This document shows positions 33,139 through 40,954 of a stretch of DNA of 56,428 nucleotides, piece after piece. Positions within the stretch are counted from its first letter, which is position 1. Every line of letters begins with the position of its first letter. Source of the DNA: Flavobacterium sp. CF136 (GTDB lineage: Bacteria; Bacteroidota; Bacteroidia; Flavobacteriales; Flavobacteriaceae); assembly GCF_000282055.1 (NCBI RefSeq), contig NZ_AKJZ01000056.1:1-56428 (forward strand), given 5' to 3'. The notes below the pieces were generated by a model. The model worked only from the letters and a program-made list of their open reading frames with translations, made no database searches and was not told where the DNA came from. The position numbers were made by a program, and so were the translations under genes.

Positions 33139-33146
33139 TAAATTTG
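33139..33146 (+). promoter_or_regulatory. -7 promoter element (TAAATTTG) for mtaB
   Basis: Exact TAnnTTTG, 60 nt before the ATG. No -33 TTG at normal spacing. Confidence 0.5.
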
Positions 33147-33205
33147 CAAACTCTTTAATGAAGATGTAAAATAATATCTTGCTACTTAAAATGTAGTGTG
33201 TTCCT

Positions 33206-34540
33206 ATGGAAAATAGAAAAAAAGTTGCTTTTTATACGCTTGGATGCAAACTGAATTTTTCAGAAACTTCTACAATCGCCCGAAATTTTAATGATGAAGG
33301 TTTTGATCGTGTTGATTTTGAAGAAGTAGCTGATATATATGTTATCAATACCTGTTCTGTTACAGAGAATGCTGATAAGCAGTTTAAACAGGTCGTAAAA
33401 AAAGCAATGAAACTCAATGATAAGGCTTTTGTTGCCGCCGTGGGTTGTTATGCACAATTGAAACCTGAAGAATTGGCAGCTGTTGATGGAGTTGACTTGG
33501 TTTTAGGTGCTACTGAAAAATTTAAAATTACTGATTATATTCATGATTTAAGCAAAAACGATATGGGTGAAGTTCACTCATGCGAAATTGCCGAAGCAGA
33601 TTTTTATGTTGGAAGTTATTCTATTGGTGACCGTACCCGTGCTTTTTTGAAAGTTCAGGATGGTTGTGATTATAAATGTACCTATTGTACAATTCCTTTA
33701 GCGAGAGGGATTTCAAGAAGCGATGCTCTGGAAAACGTTTTGCAAAATGCAAAAGAAATATCAGCTCAAAACATTAAAGAAATTGTTTTGACAGGAGTAA
33801 ATATAGGAGATTACGGAAAAGGGGAGTTCGGAAATAAAAAACATGAACATACTTTTCTTGATTTGGTACAGGCTTTAGATAAGGTTGAGGGAATTGAGCG
33901 TTTGCGTATCTCATCGATCGAACCTAATTTATTGAAAAATGAAACAATCGAATTTGTTTCTAAAAGCAGAACTTTTGTACCGCATTTTCATATTCCGTTA
34001 CAATCAGGAAGCAATGATATTTTGAAATTAATGAAGCGTCGTTACTTACGGGAGGTTTATACAGAACGAGTAAATAAAATTCGTGAAGTAATGCCTTATG
34101 CGTGTATAGGTGTTGATGTTATTGTTGGTTTTCCAGGTGAAACTGATGAGCATTTTTTAGAAACATATCATTTTCTGAATGAAATGGATATTTCTTATCT
34201 GCACGTTTTTACGTATTCGGAAAGAGATAATACCGAAGCAGCAAATATGTTAGGAGTTGTTCCTGCTAATGTGAGAGCCAAACGCAGTAAAATGCTACGC
34301 GGATTATCTGTTAAAAAACGCCGTGCTTTTTACGAAAGCCAGTTGGGATCAAATAGAACGGTTTTATTTGAAAGTGAAAATAAAGAAGGATATATTCATG
34401 GTTTTACAGAAAATTATGTAAAAGTAAAAACACCATGGAATCCGGAATTGGTAAATACATTACAAGAAATCAATTTGACAAAAATTGATGAGGATGGAAG
34501 TGTTCGTCTGGAGTTTTTAAATAAATTAACTGAAGTTTAA
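33206..34540 (+). CDS. mtaB: tRNA t6A37 methylthiotransferase MtaB
   Basis: Radical-SAM enzyme that adds a methylthio group to t6A at position 37 of ANN-decoding tRNAs. 444 residues: UPF0004 domain first (YTLGCKLNFSETS, NTCSVTENADKQ, AAVGCYAQL, each with one Cys of the auxiliary cluster), then the radical-SAM motif CDYKCTYC in KVQDGCDYKCTYCTIPLARG, HFHIPLQSGSNDILKLMKRRY and VGFPGETDEHF. A TRAM-like tail (LGSNRTVLFESENKEGYIHG) ends it. Distinguished from MiaB/RimO by KLN after the first Cys and IPLARG. Monocistronic. Confidence 0.93.
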   Translation: MENRKKVAFYTLGCKLNFSETSTIARNFNDEGFDRVDFEEVADIYVINTCSVTENADKQFKQVVKKAMKLNDKAFVAAVGCYAQLKPEELAAVDGVDLVLGATEKFKITDYIHDLSKNDMGEVHSCEIAEADFYVGSYSIGDRTRAFLKVQDGCDYKCTYCTIPLARGISRSDALENVLQNAKEISAQNIKEIVLTGVNIGDYGKGEFGNKKHEHTFLDLVQALDKVEGIERLRISSIEPNLLKNETIEFVSKSRTFVPHFHIPLQSGSNDILKLMKRRYLREVYTERVNKIREVMPYACIGVDVIVGFPGETDEHFLETYHFLNEMDISYLHVFTYSERDNTEAANMLGVVPANVRAKRSKMLRGLSVKKRRAFYESQLGSNRTVLFESENKEGYIHGFTENYVKVKTPWNPELVNTLQEINLTKIDEDGSVRLEFLNKLTEV

Positions 34541-34593
34541 GTTTTAAAAACGGTATAAAAAAAGTCAATGTCTTTTACATAATGAAATTCATT

Positions 34594-34658
34594 TGTCAGT
34601 TCGAGCGGAGTCGAGAACCTTATGAAAATAAAGCATCTCGACTCCGCTCGATGTGACA
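34594..34658. repeat. Interspersed palindromic element between convergent genes
   Basis: A perfect 16-bp stem (34601-34616, TCGAGCGGAGTCGAGA, with 34636-34651) extended outward by TTTGTCA at 34593-34599 and TGACAAA at 34653-34659. The stem itself is GC-rich in an AT-rich genome. It lies exactly between the convergent mtaB and 34696 genes, where a two-way terminator is expected. From memory, this TCGAGCGGAGTCGAGA word recurs in Bacteroidota genomes. Confidence 0.8.
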
Positions 34659-34695
34659 AAAAAATAAAAAGAACCTTCTTGTTTTTATAGAAATA

Positions 34696-35205
34696 TTACT
34701 TTTCGTTTTCCTCGACAACCAATTTCAACGAATTGATATAATCTGAATCAAACTCAATAACTCTTATTTTTTCAGGATTAAAACTTAGTTCACCACCAAA
34801 CGCACCTCTGATGTCTAAGAAATCAATGGTTAGTATTTCGTCGTTTATCTCAATGAGTTTTCCTAAATAAACCGATTTTGGTGATTTTTTTACAATCTGA
34901 AAAATACCATATTTACTGTTGATATAGTTTAGAATCGTACTCAAATCCTTAATCGGAATGATGTCTTCTGCATTTGTTTTTAATCCTTTCAGGCGAATCA
35001 CTTTTTCGTTAAATACAAGTTCTTCGTCTCTTTCGATAGCTTCGATGTTTTTATTTTTTAAAATTATAAAACCATCAATCACAAAATCAATGGGATTGTT
35101 TTTTAGTAAAATCCAATCATCCGAATAATCAATCAGAAAACCGGTGAAGATTTCTTTTTTATCTGTAAATGCAATTGAAATCAATTGTCTTAAATATTGT
35201 TCCAT
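34696..35205 (-). CDS. Hypothetical protein, acidic and beta-rich
   Basis: 169 residues, no signal peptide or membrane segment, many Asp/Glu. I do not recognise a family. The pattern of repeated short beta segments (GFLIDYSDDWILLKNNPIDFVIDGFIILKNKN; LGKLIEINDEILTIDFLDIRG) suggests small Sm-like or SH3-like barrels that occur twice, possibly a tandem duplication. It starts 23 nt after the SDR gene stop, so it is co-transcribed with it. Confidence 0.7.
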   Translation of the reverse strand: MEQYLRQLISIAFTDKKEIFTGFLIDYSDDWILLKNNPIDFVIDGFIILKNKNIEAIERDEELVFNEKVIRLKGLKTNAEDIIPIKDLSTILNYINSKYGIFQIVKKSPKSVYLGKLIEINDEILTIDFLDIRGAFGGELSFNPEKIRVIEFDSDYINSLKLVVEENEK

Positions 35206-35227
35206 ATTGATGTTTTTAATTTTAAAA

Positions 35228-35944
35228 TTACGGATTCGTAGACCAGATACTGCTATTTTTTATAAAAACTCTACGGTTTAATTTGAGTTGGGCAATGATT
35301 AATTCGGCAATGTCCTCAGACTGCATTACTTTTTCAGGATTTCCATCAGTTAAGTTCAAATCTTTTGCCATGTCGGTTGCGACCGTACTGGGTGTTAGAG
35401 CAGTAACGCGGATATTGTGTTTTCTCATTTCCTGCATTAAAGAATCTGTTAATCCCAGAACTGCAAATTTAGAAGCACTGTAGGCACTTGTCAATGCATT
35501 TCCGTTTAATCCTGCCGTAGACGAAATATTGATGATATCCCCTGTTTGTCTTTCAATCATATTTGGTAAAACAGCACGGGTTGTATAATAGGTACCCATT
35601 ACGTTTACCTGTATGATTTTCTCCCATTCGGCTGGTTCTAATTCTAAAAAATTCCCGAAAGAGGCAATGCCTGCATTATTGATTAAAATATCAATAGTTT
35701 TAAATTCGGCCAGCGCTTTTTCAACTGCTGCATTTATTGAATTGATGTCCGAAATATCTGCTGACAATGCTAATGATTTAACGCCAAAATTTTCAATTTT
35801 TATGGCTAACTGATCTACATCCAGCTGCGTTCTTGAAATTAAAATTACGTTTACACCTTCTTTGGCCAGGGCAATGGCGATAGCTTTTCCAATTCCCTTT
35901 CCTGCGCCTGTGATTAGGGCATTTTTATTTTTTAAGTTTGTCAT
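35228..35944 (-). CDS. Short-chain dehydrogenase (FabG-like 3-ketoacyl reductase)
   Basis: 238-residue NAD(P)H-dependent classical SDR. GAGKGIGKAIAIAL gives the nucleotide-binding motif, NNAGIASFG the stabilising NNAG, and YSASKFAVLG the catalytic Tyr and Lys with ISSTAG carrying Ser. The longer frame from 35974 adds ten unlikely residues; a -7 element at 35986-35993 fits a start at 35944. Several FabG paralogues normally exist, and this one is not in a fatty-acid cluster, so the substrate is open. Confidence 0.9.
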   Translation of the reverse strand: MTNLKNKNALITGAGKGIGKAIAIALAKEGVNVILISRTQLDVDQLAIKIENFGVKSLALSADISDINSINAAVEKALAEFKTIDILINNAGIASFGNFLELEPAEWEKIIQVNVMGTYYTTRAVLPNMIERQTGDIINISSTAGLNGNALTSAYSASKFAVLGLTDSLMQEMRKHNIRVTALTPSTVATDMAKDLNLTDGNPEKVMQSEDIAELIIAQLKLNRRVFIKNSSIWSTNP

Positions 35945-35985
35945 GATCGTATTTTTGAAATGAGAAAGCATCATTCTTAGTTACA

Positions 35986-35993
35986 CAAAAATA
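35986..35993 (-). promoter_or_regulatory. -7 promoter element (TATTTTTG) for the SDR-34696 unit
   Basis: Exact TAnnTTTG on the minus strand. Start point predicted near 35979, about 35 nt before the ATG at 35944, which makes the upstream in-frame ATG at 35974 unlikely. Confidence 0.5.
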
Positions 35994-36054
35994 ATTCTTT
36001 TGATTACTAAAATGATGCTTTCTGCTGTTTCTTAATCTAAGTTTAACAACTTTG

Positions 36055-36642
36055 TTATTCTTTCAGAACCATATCAATACACATAACAGCTCCAAGGATT
36101 AATTGTCTTAACGGACTGTCTGCAGCTACAGTTTCTTCTATTTGAAGGACATAATTATCGGCACTTGTAAAAAACTCCCTGCCAATTCCAGCCCACTTTT
36201 TGCTTACTTGTGCAAGCTGTTTGTTTTCATGCGAAAATGTAAAATCCCAGCCCGTCCATTTTCCCTGAAGGGTGGCGCAAGGTCTTTGATTTTTATCCAG
36301 AATTTCGAACTTTCCTCCAATAGAAAAAAACTTTTGCTTGAAAGTTCCAATTAAACGATCTTTCTCATCGAGAACTTCTACTGTCGAACGGAAGATGGCA
36401 ATACCACGTTTAACCGTAATTAACTTTTCTCCGGAGGGAGTTGTGATTTCAACATTAAAAGGCGTCATTCTTTTATAATCTGTAAAACGAAGCACTTTCG
36501 TGAAAAAACCAAGATTGTTTTCCCGGCAGTTCATGATAATTTCGTTAGATTCCGGATGGTAAATATCGTAATTGTTCGCTGCTTTAAACATGCCAACGTG
36601 CTCTTTTACAAGAAATAAATTCTGATTTAAAATTGGGTTCAT
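36055..36642 (-). CDS. Scramblase/LURP-one-related family protein
   Basis: 195 residues of the tubby-like scramblase/LURP1 fold: LVKEHVGMFKAANNYDIYHPES, then RENNLGFFTKVLRFTDYKRMTPFNVEI, repeating beta hairpins (GEKLITVKRGIAIFRSTVEVLDEKDRLIG, GGKFEILDKNQRPCATLQGKW) and a C-terminal hydrophobic helix (QLILGAVMCIDMVL). In eukaryotes this fold is linked to membrane and phosphoinositide binding; the bacterial function is unknown. It has a -7 element and no operon partner. Confidence 0.8.
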   Translation of the reverse strand: MNPILNQNLFLVKEHVGMFKAANNYDIYHPESNEIIMNCRENNLGFFTKVLRFTDYKRMTPFNVEITTPSGEKLITVKRGIAIFRSTVEVLDEKDRLIGTFKQKFFSIGGKFEILDKNQRPCATLQGKWTGWDFTFSHENKQLAQVSKKWAGIGREFFTSADNYVLQIEETVAADSPLRQLILGAVMCIDMVLKE

Positions 36643-36682
36643 TAATTTTATTTTTAAATTAAAGTTTTTTGAATTGAAAACT

Positions 36683-36690
36683 CAAATGTA
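36683..36690 (-). promoter_or_regulatory. -7 promoter element (TACATTTG) for the scramblase-like gene
   Basis: Exact TAnnTTTG on the minus strand, about 40 nt before the ATG. Confidence 0.5.
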
Positions 36691-36835
36691 AAAAAATATT
36701 GGTTAATAAAATGCGATTTTAAATCTTCATTAAAATTAAATTATGTTTTTAAAATATTCAATTGTTTGTCATTGCTATGGCTGAATAATATCTGGAATTT
36801 TCAATTTATCATTGAGTTCTTTCTCAGTAATATTT

Positions 36836-37201
36836 TTATAAATCTCTTTTTTTTGTTGTAATAATAACAACACCTTTTCTACCGAAACCCCCACAAATAG
36901 CTGCTTCATTGGAATTTTTTAAAACTTTAATATTTTCAATGTCATTTGGATTAATTTCAGCAAATTGTTTTGCTTTAATCGGAATTCCATCGAGAATGTA
37001 TAGCGGTTCATCTTTATCTGAAACAGTTTTGGCACATACAATTCGGAAACTTGGAGAAGCATCAGTTTTTGCAAAATTTGAAGAAACTTCTATAGGAGGA
37101 ATTTTATCCTCTGAAGTGGAGATGTTTGTCTTTTCCTGTGCCGAAACTACGAAACATATAAGCATAGTAAATGCTGATGAAATAAGTTTTAGACTTTTCA
37201 T
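36836..37201 (-). CDS. Small secreted protein with a TonB-receptor plug-like motif
   Basis: 121 residues. Signal peptide (MKSLKLISSAFTMLICFVVSA), a short linker, then the pattern found at the end of SusC-type plug domains: PLYILDG (66-72), INPNDIENIKVL (83-94) and GFGRKGVVIITTK (105-117). Only the last half of a plug is present and there is no barrel, so it is not a receptor. It is the third gene of the sigma/anti-sigma unit (29-nt gap) and shares its motif with the anti-sigma protein's C-terminus. Its role, perhaps as competitor or sensor partner, is inferred from location only. Confidence 0.78.
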   Translation of the reverse strand: MKSLKLISSAFTMLICFVVSAQEKTNISTSEDKIPPIEVSSNFAKTDASPSFRIVCAKTVSDKDEPLYILDGIPIKAKQFAEINPNDIENIKVLKNSNEAAICGGFGRKGVVIITTKKRDL

Positions 37202-37230
37202 TATCGTAAGTTTTATGATTAAATTTTAAG

Positions 37231-38193
37231 CTATTGCTTCGAAGCCGGTTTTCCTGTTTTGGTAGTAATTATTACAACTCCTTTTTTTCCTTTGTCGCCA
37301 TATTTTTCAGTGGCTTCAAGATCCTGAAGAATGGTAATGGTTTTAATTTCCTGCTTATTTAAAGGGGCATAAGGACTCTTTGGGTTCTTGCCAAATAAAT
37401 CATCTTCAGAATAATAATTTCCGTCAATAATATATAAAGGTTCGTCTAATATTACCAGCGATTCTACATTTTCAGGGTTCATATTAGGAAGTTCTTCCTG
37501 TATCATTTTATCTCTCTTCTCATCATTGCTGTGAGAAATTGCTCTTCCGTTCATTATAACTAATGGCGTACTTTTTTTAGCCATTTGAGTTTCTGCCTCA
37601 GAATCTGCAATGCGGTAAGATTCTCCTTTTACCGATTTTGCAATAGGAGCAAAAGCTTTATCTTTTTCAACAGAGTCCTCTTCGCTTAAATAACCGGAAG
37701 TAATTGATGGTGCCGGAGTAAAAATTTCATCAGGAGCTATTACAGCTGAGGTTCCGTAGCTGATTGGCTCACTGTTAGAACTTTGTATTTCATTTATTGC
37801 AACTGTTGGTTTTTGTTTAATTTGATTCTTTAAGATTTTTTCAGCTTCAGCTTTTGAAACTATTCCGGAATCTTCTGAAACAGCCATTTTATTTTTTTCT
37901 GAACCAGGTTTCTGAACCGATTCTTTTTCCTTTTCGTTAGTTACAACTTTATCAGTATTTTCAATATTGGGCGTTTTGTCAGTTTTTAGAAATTGAGTGC
38001 CTAAAGAAATTATTAATAAAAGTGATGCAGCAATTGCGATTTTTTTCCATAACGAAATGGCTTTCTTGTCTTCTTTTTTATCGAGTTTTTCTTCAACACG
38101 AGACCAGACTTTTTCCATTGCCGGAAAATCTTTACTCTCGGCGTTGTGCGAAGCCTCTTTAAATTTTTCGAATATTTTATCCTGATTGTCCAT
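37231..38193 (-). CDS. Anti-sigma-like membrane protein with C-terminal plug-like motifs
   Basis: 320 residues. A cytoplasmic N-terminus (1-48) is typical of ECF anti-sigma factors in this phylum (KEASHNAESKDFPAMEKVWSRVEEKL), followed by one membrane helix (about 51-69), a long charged linker (70-205) and a C-terminal block. The block has two tandem SusC-plug-type motifs: a partial one (PLVIMNG 210-216, MNPENVESLVIL 238-249) and a complete one (PLYIIDG 252-258, LNKQEIKTITIL 278-289, YGDKGKKGVVIITTK 298-312). It starts 2 nt after the sigma gene stop. It lacks a FecR domain. Likely holds the sigma factor at the membrane; a periplasmic signal via the plug-like part is inference. Confidence 0.8.
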   Translation of the reverse strand: MDNQDKIFEKFKEASHNAESKDFPAMEKVWSRVEEKLDKKEDKKAISLWKKIAIAASLLLIISLGTQFLKTDKTPNIENTDKVVTNEKEKESVQKPGSEKNKMAVSEDSGIVSKAEAEKILKNQIKQKPTVAINEIQSSNSEPISYGTSAVIAPDEIFTPAPSITSGYLSEEDSVEKDKAFAPIAKSVKGESYRIADSEAETQMAKKSTPLVIMNGRAISHSNDEKRDKMIQEELPNMNPENVESLVILDEPLYIIDGNYYSEDDLFGKNPKSPYAPLNKQEIKTITILQDLEATEKYGDKGKKGVVIITTKTGKPASKQ

Positions 38194-38195
38194 GA

Positions 38196-38732
38196 CTATT
38201 TTGCTTTTTGATAATACAATTTATTTACTAATTCCTTTAGCTTGGTTTTAGCTGCATTCAATTGTGATTTTGAAGTGCCTTCAGAAATGTTAAGCATTCC
38301 GGCTATTTCTTTATGTCCAAAACCTTCAATAACAAAAAGGTTGAAAACAGTTTTACAGCCGTCCGGAATATGGTTTAGTAAATTGAGTAAATCTTCTTCT
38401 TCCAAAGAGTTAATTTCATCCGTAAAAGGCTGAGAAAGCAATTTGACATCATCAAGATACATGTTGAAATTTGTATGCTTCTTAATGGCTGCCAAACAGT
38501 GGTTCACGGTTATTTTTCTGGACCAGGCCTCAAAAGCCTGAACTTCCTTGAGCTGTTCCATCTTTGTAAATATGGTATAGAATGCATCAGCCATAGCTTC
38601 TTCAATTTCTTCTTCCTTCTTTAGGTATCGCTTGCAGAGGCGATACAGTTTTGGAGCCATATACTCATACACCTGGCGCTGTGCATCGCGGTGCATTTTT
38701 TTGCAGTTAGAAATTTGAGTTTCGTTTATCAC
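38196..38732 (-). CDS. ECF-type RNA polymerase sigma factor
   Basis: 178-residue sigma-70 family factor with region 2 (about 10-80: YEYMAPKLYRLCKRYLKKEEEIEEAMADAFYTIFTKMEQ) and region 4 (about 120-175: IPDGCKTVFNLFVIEGFGHKEIAGMLNISEGTSKSQLNAAKTKL), without regions 1.1, 1.2 and 3. The anti-sigma-like gene starts 2 nt after its stop, so both are co-expressed. Regulon unknown; a weak -7 match (TATCTTTT, 38762-38769) lies upstream. Confidence 0.95.
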   Translation of the reverse strand: MINETQISNCKKMHRDAQRQVYEYMAPKLYRLCKRYLKKEEEIEEAMADAFYTIFTKMEQLKEVQAFEAWSRKITVNHCLAAIKKHTNFNMYLDDVKLLSQPFTDEINSLEEEDLLNLLNHIPDGCKTVFNLFVIEGFGHKEIAGMLNISEGTSKSQLNAAKTKLKELVNKLYYQKAK

Positions 38733-38848
38733 AATTGTTGTCTTTATATTAAAGAGAGCCGAAAAGATAAAAAGGTTGGGAAGAAGCTGAAAAAAAGTTT
38801 AAAATAATTTGAAAATTCTTTAACTATTAATTGTTTGTCATTTTTTTG

Positions 38849-38918
38849 ATCTTTGAGAATCTCTGTGAAGTCTTTGAGAATCTTTGCGAAAAGTTATTGC
38901 ACTGAGATTCTCAAAGAT
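38849..38918. repeat. 15-bp perfect inverted repeat of TTTGAGAATCT words
   Basis: ATCTTTGAGAATCTC (38849-38863) pairs perfectly with 38904-38918. The word CTTTGAGAATCT occurs twice in the left half and GATTGCACAAA-type words follow the right half. It fills the 219-nt gap between the sigma factor's upstream region and the next gene's end. Confidence 0.7.
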
Positions 38919-38951
38919 TGCACAAAATTGCACAAAGTGAAATGTGTTGTT

Positions 38952-39788
38952 TTACTTAACCGGGAAACTCAATTTATATATTTTCGTTTCCAAAAGCTCC
39001 GTGTCATTATCCTCACAAAGTAAAAACTCGATTTTGTCATTTGATTTTTGATAGAAAGTCAAGCCTTCGAATTTATTGATTGAAGTGATTTTTTGGGTAA
39101 AATCGATTTTCATGGTTTTAAGATCGATTCGGCCGATAAAGCTTCCTAAGATTTCACCATCGTCATAAGTAGATTGTGTGTCTTCGGCGGTTGAAAGGAA
39201 ATAGATTTTGTCATCAACCAAAATAGCATCGGTAAAACTGGAGCGAACGCCTTTTATTTTTGGCAATTTATAATTTGTGGCAACCAATGCAAATTCTTCG
39301 CCCAGACTTTTGGCATGAATCGTAAAAATGGTGTTTTTGTTTGAAATTCCGTTACCACGATTGAATAAATACCAGTTTTCGCCATCGAAAATAGCGCCTT
39401 CGAGATTGAAATCTTCCGGTTTTATTTCGCCGAAACTTTGCATTAAAGCATATAAGTCTACTAAATTGTTTTTCTGTAGAATAGTTTTGCTTTTAAGATC
39501 GAATGCAATCATTTTATTTCGGTTTTCGGTAGATCCGGAACCAAAAACATATAACGTATCGTTGTGATGCGTTATGGATTCAAAATCGGGTTTTATATCT
39601 TTTGGGATATTTTGGGAAGGATTGTCAATTAAAGGATGTTGGCTTAATTGCTGATTCTGCATATTGTATTCGTATAGAAATCCGCTGTTATCGCCAATGA
39701 TATAAAGAGAATTGTTACTGAAAAATAATCCTGATGCCGAACCGATCCCGATGATTTGAAATAATATTTCTAATGTAAATTTTTCCAT
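38952..39788 (-). CDS. Hypothetical beta-propeller-like protein (DUF6929-like)
   Basis: 278 residues, no signal peptide visible from this start. Repeating strand patterns such as SLYIIGDNSGFLYEYN, LYVFGSGSTENRNKMIAFDLKSK, NWYLFNRGNGIS, KIYFLSTAEDTQSTYDDGE and SFIGRIDLKTMK suggest a propeller; the family has been named DUF6929 in Flavobacterium as far as I recall. Function unknown. A longer N-terminus is not open. It is preceded by interspersed repeat copy 2 and no clear promoter. Confidence 0.7.
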   Translation of the reverse strand: MEKFTLEILFQIIGIGSASGLFFSNNSLYIIGDNSGFLYEYNMQNQQLSQHPLIDNPSQNIPKDIKPDFESITHHNDTLYVFGSGSTENRNKMIAFDLKSKTILQKNNLVDLYALMQSFGEIKPEDFNLEGAIFDGENWYLFNRGNGISNKNTIFTIHAKSLGEEFALVATNYKLPKIKGVRSSFTDAILVDDKIYFLSTAEDTQSTYDDGEILGSFIGRIDLKTMKIDFTQKITSINKFEGLTFYQKSNDKIEFLLCEDNDTELLETKIYKLSFPVK

Positions 39789-39812
39789 GAATGTTGTTTT
39801 GAAAAAGATTGT

Positions 39813-39900
39813 TTAGCCCTGATAGCAATGAAAATACTTTGAGGAGAAATTGTATTTTTTCCTGGCATTACAAAGCGACCAGCGGAAGCTCTTGTTATGG
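39813..39900 (+). repeat. Interspersed repeat element, copy 2
   Basis: Starts TAGCCCTGAT, ends AGCGGAAGCTCTTG then TATGG, like copy 1 at 9710-9800; the inner part differs and includes GTATTTTTTCCTGGCATTACAAAGCGACC. It lies in the gap between the divergent 38952 gene and PPK2. The middle has diverged much more than the ends. Confidence 0.6.
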
Positions 39901-39997
39901 CTTGGAAAAAAATAATTTATTGAAAAAGTATTGCAATAAATAGCAGGAATATGCTTCGTAAAAATAGTATATTTATAATATAAAAAATGGAAAAAAT

Positions 39998-40873
39998 ATG
40001 AAATCGATAGATCCGAATGATTTTAAAGTTACAGATGAAATAAAATTATCAAAAATTCCAACTTTGCTAAAGATAAAAGCCGATGATGAGGAAAAAGAGG
40101 AAAAACTGGATAAAGTTCAGGCGAAATTGAGTGATTTGCAGGATGTGATGTATTCGCATAATAAATATGCAGTTTTAATTTGTTTGCAAGGCATGGATAC
40201 ATCAGGGAAGGATAGTTTGATTCGGGAAGTTTTTAAAGAATTTAATCCTCGTGGCGTAGTAGTTCACAGTTTTAAAACGCCAAATTCAACCGAATTAGAG
40301 CACGATTATTTGTGGCGACATTATATTGCTTTGCCGGAAAAAGGCAAGTTTGCTATTTTTAACCGTACACATTACGAGAATGTTTTGGTAACACGTGTAC
40401 ATCCGGAATTTATTTTGGCAGAGAATTTACCCGGAATTAATTCGGTTGATGATATTACGCCGAAGTTCTGGAAAAACAGAATTGAACAGATCAATAATTT
40501 TGAAAAACATATTGCTGAAAACGGAACAATTGTTATGAAGTTTTTTCTGCATCTGAGTAAAGAAGAACAGCGTGAGCGTTTATTGCGTCGTCTGGAGGAA
40601 GGGAAACACAATTGGAAGTTCTCGCCAGGCGATTTGAAAGAGCGTGACCATTGGGATGAATATCAAAAATATTATGAAGAAGCTATAAATAAAACTTCAA
40701 CTGAGCATGCGCCCTGGTATGTTATTCCTGCAGATGATAAAGAAATGACACGTTATATTGTGGCAAAAATTATTTGGGAAGAAATGCAGAAACATACCGA
40801 CATTCAGGAGCCGGAATTAGATGATAAAATAAAAGCCAACATCGAAATTTATAAAAAGGAATTGCAAAAGTAA
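39998..40873 (+). CDS. ppk2: Polyphosphate kinase 2 (PPK2 family)
   Basis: 291-residue cytosolic kinase that moves phosphate between polyphosphate and nucleotides (class III members can make ATP from AMP). Walker A is GMDTSGKD (65-72). The Walker B-type block reads FNRTHYENVLVTRV, with Asn121-122 region where many relatives have FDRS. The lid block is HLSKEEQRERLLRRLEEG and KFSPGDLKERDHWDEY. The C-terminus ends with APWYVIPADDKEMTRYIVAKII. Length fits class II/III. Monocistronic with a strong terminator. Assignment to PPK2 is secure; the class is not. Confidence 0.92.
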   Translation: MKSIDPNDFKVTDEIKLSKIPTLLKIKADDEEKEEKLDKVQAKLSDLQDVMYSHNKYAVLICLQGMDTSGKDSLIREVFKEFNPRGVVVHSFKTPNSTELEHDYLWRHYIALPEKGKFAIFNRTHYENVLVTRVHPEFILAENLPGINSVDDITPKFWKNRIEQINNFEKHIAENGTIVMKFFLHLSKEEQRERLLRRLEEGKHNWKFSPGDLKERDHWDEYQKYYEEAINKTSTEHAPWYVIPADDKEMTRYIVAKIIWEEMQKHTDIQEPELDDKIKANIEIYKKELQK

Positions 40874-40882
40874 TAAAAAACT

Positions 40883-40917
40883 AAACCCCACAGATTTTAA
40901 AATCTTGTGGGGTTTTC
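40883..40917. terminator. Terminator between PPK2 and the barrel protein gene
   Basis: Stem of about 16 bp (40883-40898 with 40899-40916, one bulge, CCCCACA/TGTGGGG core), ending in TTTTC on plus and preceded by A-rich sequence, so it may serve both convergent genes. Confidence 0.8.
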
Positions 40918-40954
40918 GTTTTCCAAAAACAAAATAATATATTAATTTGTGCTC

